Of a DNA stretch of 64,000 bases, positions 25,101 to 37,100 are shown piece after piece. This DNA is from Macrocystis pyrifera (taxonomy: Eukaryota > Sar > Phaeophyceae > Laminariales > Laminariaceae): the NCBI GenBank assembly GCA_031763025.1, contig JASSKH010000023.1, forward strand, positions 2,108,001-2,172,000. The letters are read 5' to 3'. Position 1 is the first letter of the stretch. Every line of letters starts with the position of its first letter. The notes under the pieces were generated by a model, which did no database searches, was not told the origin of the DNA, and saw only the letters and a program-made list of their open reading frames with translations. The translations under genes were made by a program, and so were the position numbers.

Positions 25101-28100
25101 GGTGGGAGATGACGAAATGCGAGTGGCGGAAACAGCATGTCCTCCGGACCTTGCGCTGCTGCGAGAGGTGGTGGATAGACTTGCGGGCACCGGGGGAAGC
25201 GCGTGAGTACCACACTGCGGTGATAACGATAGCGCTGCAACAAACGGAGGTGTACTTAATAGTTTCTGAAACCGTCAGTGGGTACCGAAGCGGAACGTTG
25301 TATGCTGACGAAAATGTGTCGCGTACAATGGCATTGCCGACAGTGCCACGTTTCATAAATGTTTCGGCTGGTTCAAATGCAATTGAGTACTGTAAGACGT
25401 GACTTTAAGCTGATTTTTTACACCTAGACTCGTAGTACCAGGCACGTTTGTTTTTTACGTTCGGGAAATAACACACTGCGCTCCACGATACTGGCACGGC
25501 TATGACGAAGTGTCAAATTTCCAATTTTGGCTCTTGTTGCGCGGCTCTAGTGTACGCGCATGGATGCACCGGGTATCTAACCAGTTGACCGGGGAGTCTG
25601 GGTCAACAATGTTGAGTTTCTGTCACCCTCTAGTTCAATTTCTGTCTAACTCTCACACGGTTTTGCGCACTATACCAAGCACCCTCTGGTTGTGCAAACC
25701 TCTGTGTTGTTTCCTACGTTTGTGCTGCATGTAGGCTGTGCAAGGCTATGAGAACGAGAGTGGCGGAAGACCAAGGGACCATTTGGCTGTCAACCGCGCG
25801 GTGTATGCTACGTGCGCTGCACTGATTTGGCACCAGGGCCTTGGAGTGGAAGCGTTGGCCTTGGCAGAGGGCAGGGTGACAACGCCATCCAAGGTGACGA
25901 TATGCTCCGGACTGTTCTAGGCACTTTTCTGTTGTTTGTATAGTCGTTATTATTATCTTACTGCTGTACAGTAGATAAATCTTGTACGTCGTTTGTCATC
26001 CAGATTCCTTTGTGTTTTTCGTCAGTACGGCGTTGCTCCTATTTCGAGTGGTGCACAAGAATGAAAAATTGGTGGTAGATGGGCTGAGTTCCTTTTGACG
26101 CGCCTCGTATCAAGTTACGCTGTCAATATGGTCAATGCGTACGGAGTATAGGGTTAAAAAGGGGCGCAATAGTTTGATACTTTCTCCGTTCGAGAGATAC
26201 GATATACGCGGCGTGTGTCGCCTGACACTACGAGCCTCTGCGCTGTTGTGGCGTCGCGATATCTTGGACAGGCGCTGTCGAAAGCATGGAGGTTCGGGCA
26301 ACAGATGCGGCAGTACTTCGACTACGGAGACGTGCGCGACGCCGTCAATAGCCAGATGGAATTACAGCGACAACAGGTACAGCCGGCCGTTATTGGTTTT
26401 GTCCAACTGTCGAACCAGCTTCACTGTCAAACCAGCTTCACAACTACCCGCACCAAGGTTTATTATTTCTGCAGTTGTTTCGCCAGCACTTCAGGGTCCA
26501 AAGTATTATTTATTAATTGTAGTACTTGGAATTAGAGTTGACATTTTCGCAGTGGTAAAAAAAGTGCTTCACATTGTTACTGTAGTGGGAATCCCTCTCC
26601 GTTCGCGGTTTCTGTAAATATCGCGATGGTCCTTGCACTTCTTCAAGCAGCGTGGCCTTCTCCCTGGTTAGCGTGTCACTTTACATGAAAACAAAAAGTT
26701 ATCGAGCTGAGTTATATCGATAGGTCGGTCGATACCCGACTTTGCAAGATGCGCGTGTAAGTTTTTTTTTTTAATTTTTACAAGGGCTCCGCATGGGTGC
26801 CGGCATTCGCTGGCACCCATGCTTCGGATAGGAAATATACCTCAGTGTAATTCATGCCATGAGATCTGGTTATTTTACGTACAGGATGCATTCAATTCCA
26901 ACTCTTGCAGGAGGAAAGCAATGCCAAATACACCTTTTTTACAGGAGCAATGAAGCCCAGCAATGCCAAACGTAGTAGTGCACTATTAATAAATACAGGA
27001 TGAAGATGAAATGTCAAGTGTGTCAGCAGCCAGAGCAATCTAATTCACCTCTAGAACAGCAGTATCATTTATCAGGCTCGTTGTTTGCTGGTATCCAGTC
27101 CTCGCCCTCATTTTGCAAAGGTTAACTCCCACTGCAGTAGTCCCATGTCTCTCCCAGGCTCGTGTGTGATACCTGGTATTCCTTTACCAGTCTCTCTCAA
27201 GTCAGGCGCATTTATGTGATTTTTCATCACCATCAAATGTATGTTCGCCGTTCTCATGATCACCCTTTCTGAAATTACTCACTGTTAAAAGTAGTAAGTA
27301 TGATTTCTCGCCCCACCTTAGAGACTCAGTTCTTGAGTACAGCAGCAGTCTATATAGTATGCATCTATATCTCGTTCCTCTCTCAGGCTCGTTTCTGGGC
27401 AGGATGGCATGTATGATGATTTACTGCAGCAGTACAATTGTACAGCAGTACTCGATATAGCAATACTCGACTGAGTACTGCCGCTGTAATACAGTAATTG
27501 CGCCGCGAAAAGGTAACTACTGGTATGAATTAACCCGCGAAATTAATATACCCTGAAATCATTCAGCCGAGTTTTTGTTGACCTTATATGCTGTGCAAAT
27601 ATTGCTGTCTGTTCTTGCTGCTGTAGTGCTGTACTCGTGTCCGGACGAGGCAAGGCGCAGGGGGTGGAAGAGGCTAGAGGCGACCCGGCAAGGGAGGTAG
27701 TCGGTACAAAACGGTCGCAACAGCGAAACCGAGATATCGAAGAGAAGAGATGTCGAAGCTCGCGACGACAAACAAAAAACAGATCGCAGCACGAAGAAAC
27801 AAATACACATCTCCAGACCCCCCAAAAAAGTAAAACCTTGCTGTCTCCAAGAGGCAACCTCGAGATTTTTCCATGTCCGCAAGATCCACGCTGTTCAGGG
27901 TCGCTGCGTTCGGCGGTAGCGGCGCGCGACCTCTAGAGTGCGGGCGCGGGAATAGGTAGGGGTGAGGCCGGGGAACGCGACCCTCGAGAAGGGCGGGCGA
28001 GAAAGCGAGGGCATAGCCCGATCTCCAAGGTTAAGGGATCCCGGTCTCAGGCCGAGATGATTGGTGGAAATTCTGATGTTTCTGCTTCACTGCCAGCCCT

Positions 28101-31100
28101 CGAACATAACTGTATATGTACATATACTACGAATACGTCAGGTGTGAGTTGGGCGGATGGAATGGGTGATTCTCAACTTTGCTAGCTGTATAATGTATCG
28201 GGCGCGCTTGTTCTATACTTCGTATTCCTTTTATATTTTATATGGTGTTTAGTGCGTTCGACTTACGACGTAGTAGTTGATAGTCAGTTTACGAGTGATA
28301 TGTTAGGTCGTTCATTTAAAAACCTAAATACTTACGTGCCTTGTGGTCGCAAAAGCTGCCGCCGACATGCGCTCACTGTATCAAGTTTGACCGCACTTTA
28401 CCCACGTGACAGGCGGTTGCTTTGGACGCCTCCTGGAAAAGCTCGAACTCCTTGTCGCTTGATGATGCGATCTCAACCATCTCAACAAAGCCGATCCTGA
28501 CGAGGGGGCCATCAGTCTATCAAGGGGCCGAGGAGAAAGTTATCGCGGAGGTGTGTACAGTACGAACGGTTGGACGTTTAGGGTATGCTACACGACTTTC
28601 TGTAAAGAAAGGTGGTTATTTATTTTTCCTACTTCACACGCTTCAGGTTCATCCTTACCGCACGGTGGCGAGTAGTGGTTGTGAAGCTGCTCGTGCTCCA
28701 GACGGGTGTTTGCACAGCTTTGCAAGAGGGTTGTTCATCGAGGGCGGATAGTTGCTGATGTTATTTGACGTGAAAAATATGATCTTGCAAGGTTATTGCT
28801 TTGTGTTTCGTTCGTTGGGCATGCACTGATCGTTCGGATTTATTTCCGATCGTTCGTACGGTAGTGTTGTCGACGACTATATACAGTGCGCGTGCAGAGT
28901 GGTACCTGACATGTATTGAAACCTTGTACCCAACGTTAGAACCCGTCTCTCGTTCTTTGCCGCTTACTGTATTCGCGGCAGGTAAGCGAGCGGATAGTCT
29001 CTCGCGCCCTCTTTCTGCTGAGCCTCCCGTCTCAGGCGGGACGTGTGTCAAGCCAGGAACAGTCTAAGCGCCGGTGGTCTATTCTGGCGAAGCTTGGCGG
29101 CGCGGGCACCATGACCAAGACGATAAGCCAGAGCTACTATCTTGCCGAGGGTAGGTTGGATTCGGCGAACATGTTTCATGATGCCACTTTTGTGGCGCAT
29201 ATTGCGGAACGTGTCTTGCACAAGAAGGCTGCGATATTGCAAGAGGCTATTGTTTTTTAAGGAAACGAGTCATGTCCTTGTGTTGGTTGTTCTGCTTGCA
29301 GTACATGTGCTGATTTATTTATGCACGATCGAGTGTCTAGTCCAGCGTTTCGGTGAAATGCGTTTGAAGTCGATGTTCTAGGCGAATGTTCAATGGTAAT
29401 TAATGATGCGTGCCTTTTTTTTTGTTAGTCGATTCAGCGACGCACAATTTGTTCATCATTTCGTGCATGGACATACGTGTCTGCGCTCTTTTTGGCTATC
29501 AATAGCTCTGCTATTAAACGATTTTTGAGAGTAATTCCCCCTCGTCTCTCTGTGCAAGTGACCACGCCAGGAAATAAATTAAGTACTTCGACGCTGTCAT
29601 CCATAAGCAAGAAAATCCGCCTGACGAACGGTTCTTAGTAGGACGCAGCTCACCCTGCGTGCGAGTCGCCGAACAACTCACGGCGCTTCGCGCTTGGTAC
29701 AAGCAATGTCTGCCAGGTCGGTGACAACCAGGCGTGTTCCGTCCTGGCATTGTCGGGATGTGAGAGGCTATGGTCATACGACTACGGGCAAGCATGACAT
29801 GAATACCCCCCCCCCCTCTGTGCCCCCCCCCCCCATTATATGTATACGTATATTTGTCAAATTTTCGTACTTTTGCCAACTTTTCTCTTCGCACGAGCAC
29901 TTTTAGGCAAAACAGTAAGTACACGGACACGGGAAGCCCTGCCGGACACATTGGTCTAGGTCTCGGCGCGATCCGTGCACTCTGAAGCGCGTGGCAGGCG
30001 CTAATTTTTTTTTTTCCGGCGGGAGTGGATAATACGATTTCCCTGGTTTCGGTAAAGAGGCCTTATTTTGTACGTACGTATATCGGTACATTGCCATGCT
30101 CTCTGTTTTCTCCCTCCGGCTCATCATACATTTTTTTTGGGTTGTTGACGGAGCACGGACCACCGCCTAGAGAACAGTACACACAGCAGTGCACAGAGCG
30201 TGCTTACCTCCAGCTTCCTACAGCACCACAACCAACCCTGCTGCCCAGCAGCAGCAGTGGGCACACCTTGCGCGTATGGATGATCGTACTGCGGCTCATT
30301 CGTACAGCAGCGTTCGTAATATACTTACAGCAGCAGTACATACATACAGTAGTTCTGATTGCAGTGTGTCCTACATTGCTGATCGATAGATCCTAGAGCC
30401 AGCTGAAAGGGGATCAGTACACGTACGTTCCTCGCGTTGCATTTTACAGCAGTACTGCTGAATATGCTGTCGTACCTGTACAAGCTACTCTACTGCTGTA
30501 GAAGATCGTGCAAAGTGTTTTAGATTGCGTAAAAAAACACGACATGCCAGTTGTACGAGCGCTGTTCTAGCGTATAGGTTTAAACTGCACTTGCTGGATA
30601 ACATTTTCGTTTCCGAGGTTCGACTCGCACCATCCCCGTTTTTTTTTCTTGGGGCCATTCCTGACGAACCGAAAAAAAATCACGATTCGTGATTTTTGGC
30701 ATCACGATCCGTGACATTTCAGTTCTAACGAAAAAAGCCGAAAAACGTCGCGTTTCGTGATATTAAAAAAAAAAAAATGGTTAAAGTTCTGATATTTCAA
30801 ACCCAACGTTTTTTGGGGGTGTGGAGCAAACTCTCGAGAGTGGGGCACGGCCAGGCCGGGCTGGGCCGTCCGCACCTGGCCCAGCCCGTGACATGTTCGA
30901 ATCGCGGGCCGAAGCCTGACCCAGCCTGCGAGATTCCAACTTACCGGCCGTAGGCCAAGCTCGTTTCGCGAGATTTCATCTCGCAGGCCGTCTGCTCGGC
31001 CTGGCCTGTGACATCCCCACGGGTCATTTTCGCGTTTGTCTTCCAGCAGTGGCTCCTCCTTCTGGAAATTTCGAGGCCACAACCTCCTCGTTAGCCCGCG

Positions 31101-34100
31101 CCCAGCGGTGTCTTTGGGTAGCCGCCCGTTGTTTTTTACAAGCGGCGTACGAAGCAGAGTCTGCCATGCCCCCATTGCCGACCATCGGATACCGTTGGTG
31201 CACGTGGGTTGCGTAGTGCCTTGATCAGGCGTATTTTGAGACACGACGAATGTCACGAATCGTGATTGTGTTTTTTTTGGGAAAAGCTAAAAAAAATGGC
31301 GTCATGAATCGTGATTTTTTTTGTCGTGATTCACGACAAAAAAATCACGATTCACGACAAAAATCTCACGAATCGTGATTTTTTTTGTTCGTTAGGAGTG
31401 TCCCTTAATCTCACTTTTGACTATTTTTGTACCACAGAACTACAACAGAGTACTACAGCAGTAGTAATAATAATATATTCGTCCACACCTTGCTTTTCTG
31501 AACGTATGATGTGATAGAGTACATGTTACTTGTGTGTTTTAGCCCAAATTAAAGAGTTTGGGCGGCGCGCTTGCGTGTGGCGTGCGTTCATACCTCAACA
31601 TTTCACAGCTACTCGAATACTTGGGAGTTTATAAAGCAAAGTATGTTCGAGAAAATACTGCTGCTATTACCGTAGGTACTTCGTACACTCGCAGTATTTC
31701 GGGGTTTTTGTACTCGAGATACTGCGAGTACTCTCAGTATTTTGAGGTTCTGTAGATATTACTGCGTATAATTTCTTCGGGCTCGCACTAATGCGGGGTT
31801 CGCTACTGCTGCTGGCATGGACACCGCCTGTTGTGCTTCAAGTATCTCGGGGTTCTGTACCGCGGGTACAAGTATACCAGTACTAGTCTATTAATAGCAG
31901 TATTTCGTCGGTTGGTAGTGTTCGTACTGCTGCTTCTTCTGCGAGACTCAGTACTCGCAGTATTGAAATACCCTCAATATGCCCAGTATACTTCGAGTAT
32001 GTGAGTTATACTTCAACCGTTTGTGCGCCGTGTCGACCAGTCTCAGGCCCAGCGTTCGGCACAAAACACACCCAGATAGTCCCACACGAGTGGGAGTTGG
32101 AGCAAACTACTTTCGCTGGAGACAACTTGAGCACTCAAAGCAGTCTGTGCCAGTATTTTGATATAATATTATGCATGACTGCTGTGAATGCTCTCAGTAT
32201 CTTGAGGTTCTGTACTGTGCGCATATATTGCCTTTACCCCAAGTATTTATGTCGTGTTTCGATACTACTGCGGGTACATACTTTAAGCAACCTGTATTCT
32301 CGGGGTTCGGTACTGCTCACACTCTCATCACTCTCAGTACCCCAAGTATTTATGTCGTGTTTCGATACTACTGCGGGTACATACTTTAAGCAACCTGTAT
32401 TCTCGGGGTTCGGTACTGCTCACACTCTCATCACTCTCAGTATTTGGGCCTTCTCAGTACTCGCAGTAGCTTTGCCGCCTGTATTCCAATACTCTCAGTA
32501 CTCGGACTACGATTTGTTCTCGAGCATTTACCTGTGAAACCTTGATATTATACCCTGAGCACCAAGAAACATTTATTTTGGGGGAACATATAATTGTAGT
32601 ACCAGTAGTATGTATGTATATGCTGCACCTTATTACTCAGCCGGTCACAAAGTATTATGGCGCAACCTCGACCTCGCGCAACTTTTATGTACTTAGGAAA
32701 TAATCGCCGCGAGTCAGCTGGATCAATATATCTCAACTTACCGATATCCTATTACCAGGGTATATATTATTGTAGTAATTAATGATCCCACACTAATTCC
32801 GCGAACAGCAGTATAATATAGTCTGTCCTCAAAAATATGATGTGTGTGTTCTTCACGTTAAAATGATGAGTGGGTGCAGGTGCTACTTCTAAACAAATGT
32901 GCAGGGTTTCATACGAGTATTATTCTTTCGCTCTTGTGCCACTCCCCTATTAATACGGCACCTCACGGAGGGGAACCTTTGTATATTTTATATTTTTACC
33001 CGTATCTGCCCAGGATGACGTATAAATATCCCATAGATACATTTTTTATGGGTTGTTGCACGTAGCACGGACCACCGCCTAGAGAACAATACCCACAGCA
33101 GTGCGCAGAGCGTGCTTACCTCCAGCTTCCTACAGCACCACAACCAACCCTGCTGTCCAGCAGCAGCAGTGGGCACACCTTGCGCGTATGGATGATCGTA
33201 CTGCGGCTCATTCGTACAGCAGCGTTCGTATAGAACATACTTACTTACAGCAGTACAGTATAGTAGTAGTTCTCTTTGCAGTGTGTCCTACATTGCTGAC
33301 CGATAGATCCTAGAGCCAGCTGAAAGGGGATCAGTACACACACGTACGTTCCTCACGTTACATTTTACAGCAGTACTGCTGAATATGCAGTCGTAGCTGT
33401 ATGTACAAGCTACTCTACTGCTGTAGGAGATCGTGCAAAGTGCTCTAGATAGCGTAAAAAAAACACGACATGCCAGCTGTGCGAGCACTGTTCTAGCGTG
33501 TACGTTTATACTGCGCTGGAAAACATTTTCGTTTGCGAGGTTCGACTCTCACCATCCACGTTTTGTTTTTCAATTTCACTTTTGACTATTTTTGTACCAG
33601 GACTACAACAGAGTACCACAGTAGTAATAATAATACATTCGTCCACACCTTGCTTTTCTGAACGTATAATATGATTTAGTACATGTTACTTGTGTGTTTT
33701 AGCCCAAATTAAAGAGTTTGGACGCGCTTGCGCGTGGCGTGCGTTGATACCTCAACGCTTCACAGCTACTCCGAATACTTGCGAGTAAATAAGCAAAGTA
33801 TGTTCGAGAAAATACTGCTGCTATTACCGTGGGTACTTCGTACACTCGCAGTATTTCGGGGTTTTTGTACTCGAGATACTGCGAGCAGTACTCGCAGTAT
33901 TTTGAGGTTTTCTGTAGATACTATTACCGGGGTCCATAGTGAATAGGACCTATGGTATACATAAAAAACTATATATTTACCCATTTTGCTATTAAAAATT
34001 TGGTCCCATTAACTATGGACCCCCGTAATACTGCGTATACTTTCTTCGGGCTCGCACTAATGCGGGGTTCGCTACTGATGCTGGCATGGACACCGCCTGT

Positions 34101-37100
34101 TGTGCTTCAAGTATCTCGGGGTTCTGTACCGCGGGTACAAGTATACCAGTACTAGTCCATTAATAGCAGTATTTCGTCCGTTGGTGGTGTTCGTACTGCT
34201 GCTTCTTCTGCGAGACTCAGTACTCGCAGTAATGAAATACCCTCAATATGCCCAGTATACTTCGAGTATGAAGTATACTTCAACCGTCTGTGCACCGCGT
34301 CGACCATTCTCAGGCTCATCGTTCGGCACAAAACACACCCAGATAGTCCCACTCGAGTGGGAGTTGGAGCAAACTACTTTCGCCGGAGACAACTTGAGCA
34401 CGTATAGCAGTCTGTGCCAGTATTTCGATATAGTAATATGCATGTACTGCGAATGCTGTCAGTATCTCGAGGTTCTTCTGTACTGCGCATATTGCCTTTA
34501 CCCCAAGTATTCATTTCGTGTTTCGATACTACTGCGGGTACATATTTACCTGTATTCTCGGGGTTCGGTACTACTCACACTCTCATTACTCTCAGTATTT
34601 GGGCCTTCTCAGTACTCGCAGTAGTTTTGCGGCCAGTACTCCAATACTCTCAGTACTCGGACTACGATTTGTTCTCGATCGAGCATTTACCTCTCTCTGT
34701 GAAACCTTGATATTATACCATGAGCACCAAGAAGCATTTATTTTGGGAGAACATATATATTGTAGTACCAGTAGTATGTATGTATGTGCTGCACCTTATT
34801 ACTCAGCCGGTCACAAAGTATTATGGCGCATCCTCGACCTCGCGCAACTTTTTTGTACTTACGAAATAATCGCCGCGAGTCAGCTGGATCAATATATCTT
34901 TACCGATACCATATGAAATATTATAATATTGTAGTAATGATCCCACACTAATTCCGCGAATAGCAGTATAATAATATAGTCTGACCTCAAAAATATGTTG
35001 TGTGTGTTCTTCACGTTAAAATGATGGGTGGGTGCAGGTGCTACTTCTAAACAAGCGTGCAGGGTTTCATACGAGTAGTATTCTTTCGCTCTTGCGCCAC
35101 TCCCCTAATAATACGGCACCTCCCGGAGGGGAACCTTGTATATATTATATATGGGTTGGGTTGGCGTCGGTTGGCAACGACACTGTAAAACATACCGCTC
35201 ACTACATCCAGAGTACCGTTTTTTTTTTTTTTTTTTTTTTTTTGGCGGTCGCCCACAGCTTGTCGTCTAGTTAGATCATTTGTGCGAAGTAAAGAACCTT
35301 TACTCTGCACAAGGGAATTGATCGTATCACGTAGTGTTCAAGGTACGGCACCCAAGAGGAAGTTACATAGTACTCCCATTGCTGTCTCTGGAAGTGGCCA
35401 CACCGGATATTAAACTAACTCATTGAAGCTGTCATCCATATGCAAGTCCGCCTCACGAGCGGTTCTTAGTAGGATGCAGCTCACCCTTCATGCGATTCGC
35501 CGGACACCTCACGGCGCTTCGCGCTTGGTGCAAGCAATGTCTGCCTGGTCGGTGAAAACCCGACATGCTCCGTCCCGGCATTGTAGGGATGCGAGGGTCT
35601 ATGGTCATACGACTACGGCCATGCATGAGATCGAGTACATCTCTCCTATCGAGTACACCCCTCTCTGTGCCGTGGATCGGTGAAATGTTATTGTGCGAGT
35701 ATGATATCTGCTTCCCCATCAATCCACTCGTTTCCTCGCAGGTATGGAGAGCAGAAAGACCGAGTTAGTAGGGTCCCTCCCTAGAGTGAGCTAAACAACA
35801 TCGATACCAGTATGTATTACTGATGCATTCCAGGTGCCTTGCACACTACAGTACCATCTATATTTGTCGACCGGCTTCTCGGTACCAATGTTATGTTCGT
35901 ATACTCGAAGTACGTTGTTACCGCTTTTATCTATAGTAGCCCTTGACAATTGTACTGGTATGTACTTCCAAATTCGATGGTGTCGTTTATTCCACAGGCG
36001 CGGAGTTGCTGCAAAAGTGGAAGCATGTCGTCGACGAGGCAACTGCGATGCGAAAGCTGAAGTCCATTCTCGTGTATCGACGCAAGGCTGCGGAGATGCG
36101 GGAGAGGGCGAAGGCGAACTGCGGTGAGCGCAGGCCGCGTCGTCGTCCATAGCGATTTGGGGACTGTTAATTGATGTCTATAGTAATGTATGTGTGCGCG
36201 CACATCATCACTTTTTATTTCAACCTTATCAGATACAAAGTTTGCTCTGGAACTTTTTTTGTTTTTGCCTCAACCTTGGGGGAAGGGGGAAGTCACCCGT
36301 GATCATGGGCAGAGAAGGTTGCTCTCGGTAAAACCTCATCCGAGTTAAGTTGGAAAGTAGCAAGGACGAAAACAACAAAAATAAATGAAACGAACTAAGT
36401 ACTAAAGTTTGGTTTGGAACTTTTTTTGTTTTTGCCTCAACCTTGGGGGAAGGGAGAAGTCACCCGTGATCATGGGCAGAGAAGGTTGCTCTCGGTAAAA
36501 CCTCATCCGAGTTAAGTCGGAAAGTAACGAGGACGAAAACAACAAAAATAAATGGGCATACGCTAGTGCGCTACAGCTGTTGGCCCCGCGAAGTTGAGGC
36601 CGTCAATATAGACTCTTCCGTACGTGTCAATGTGAAAGGTGTGCGTACACGCCTGAAATGTGTATGAGCATGACCGTTCGCTCACCCTACGTACGTCTTC
36701 TTTCTCCTCTACCTGGTCTTGCATTGGGGTTGTGTCTACTGGGTGCAGTGAGTGAGCGCATCATGCAGTTTGTCCAGTGCTCTGCTGATGTAAGGGAGTT
36801 GGAGCGGGTGAGGCAGTGCCGAGACCAGCGGGCCTCGCTTCGGGCTGAAGGACTCCGACTCACCCGAGCCCTTGTAACCGCGGCCGCGTCGCCGCCGGCA
36901 AAGGTGATGATTGGTCGTTCTTCTCTCTTCGGTTCTTTGTTCTCTGCCGTTCTCTGTCGGTGATGTTATGGGCTGTATCGTGTCCCAGAAGTGCGAAAAT
37001 ATTTAGTGCTCTATTTTTAGTTTTTAGTAGGAAATTGTTTAAGTTTCTTCGTCAACTATTCAGGTAAATCGTCGGAGAGTTTCGTTATAATCTTACCACG

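Larger units (their letters stand above)
30127..32995 (+). repeat. Local tandem duplication, unit A
   Basis: Direct repeat of unit B (33034-35152), mostly 90-95 percent identical by eye. Shared blocks include GAGCACGGACCACCGCCTAG-like starts, ATGGATGATCGTACTGCGGC, TACTCGCAGTATTTCGGGGT and GGTGCTACTTCTAAACAA near the end. Unit A carries a 753 bp TIR element (30651-31403) and a 103 bp internal tandem duplication (32237-32442) absent from B. Without them it is about 2,010 bp long, as is unit B without its MITE. It is rich in short GTACTCGCAGTA-like palindromic motifs. No gene recognised. Confidence 0.85.

Noticed and set aside
27543-27936. Overlapping frames on both strands near 27.7 kb as a small gene
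   Set aside because: Neither has a domain. The + version is a basic low-complexity frame, and exon phases on both sides match without it.
30600-30650. tRNA-like B box (GGTTCGACTCGCACC) followed by a T run
   Set aside because: The flanks do not pair into a T arm or acceptor stem and no D arm is present. It also occurs at 33539 only as part of the local duplication.
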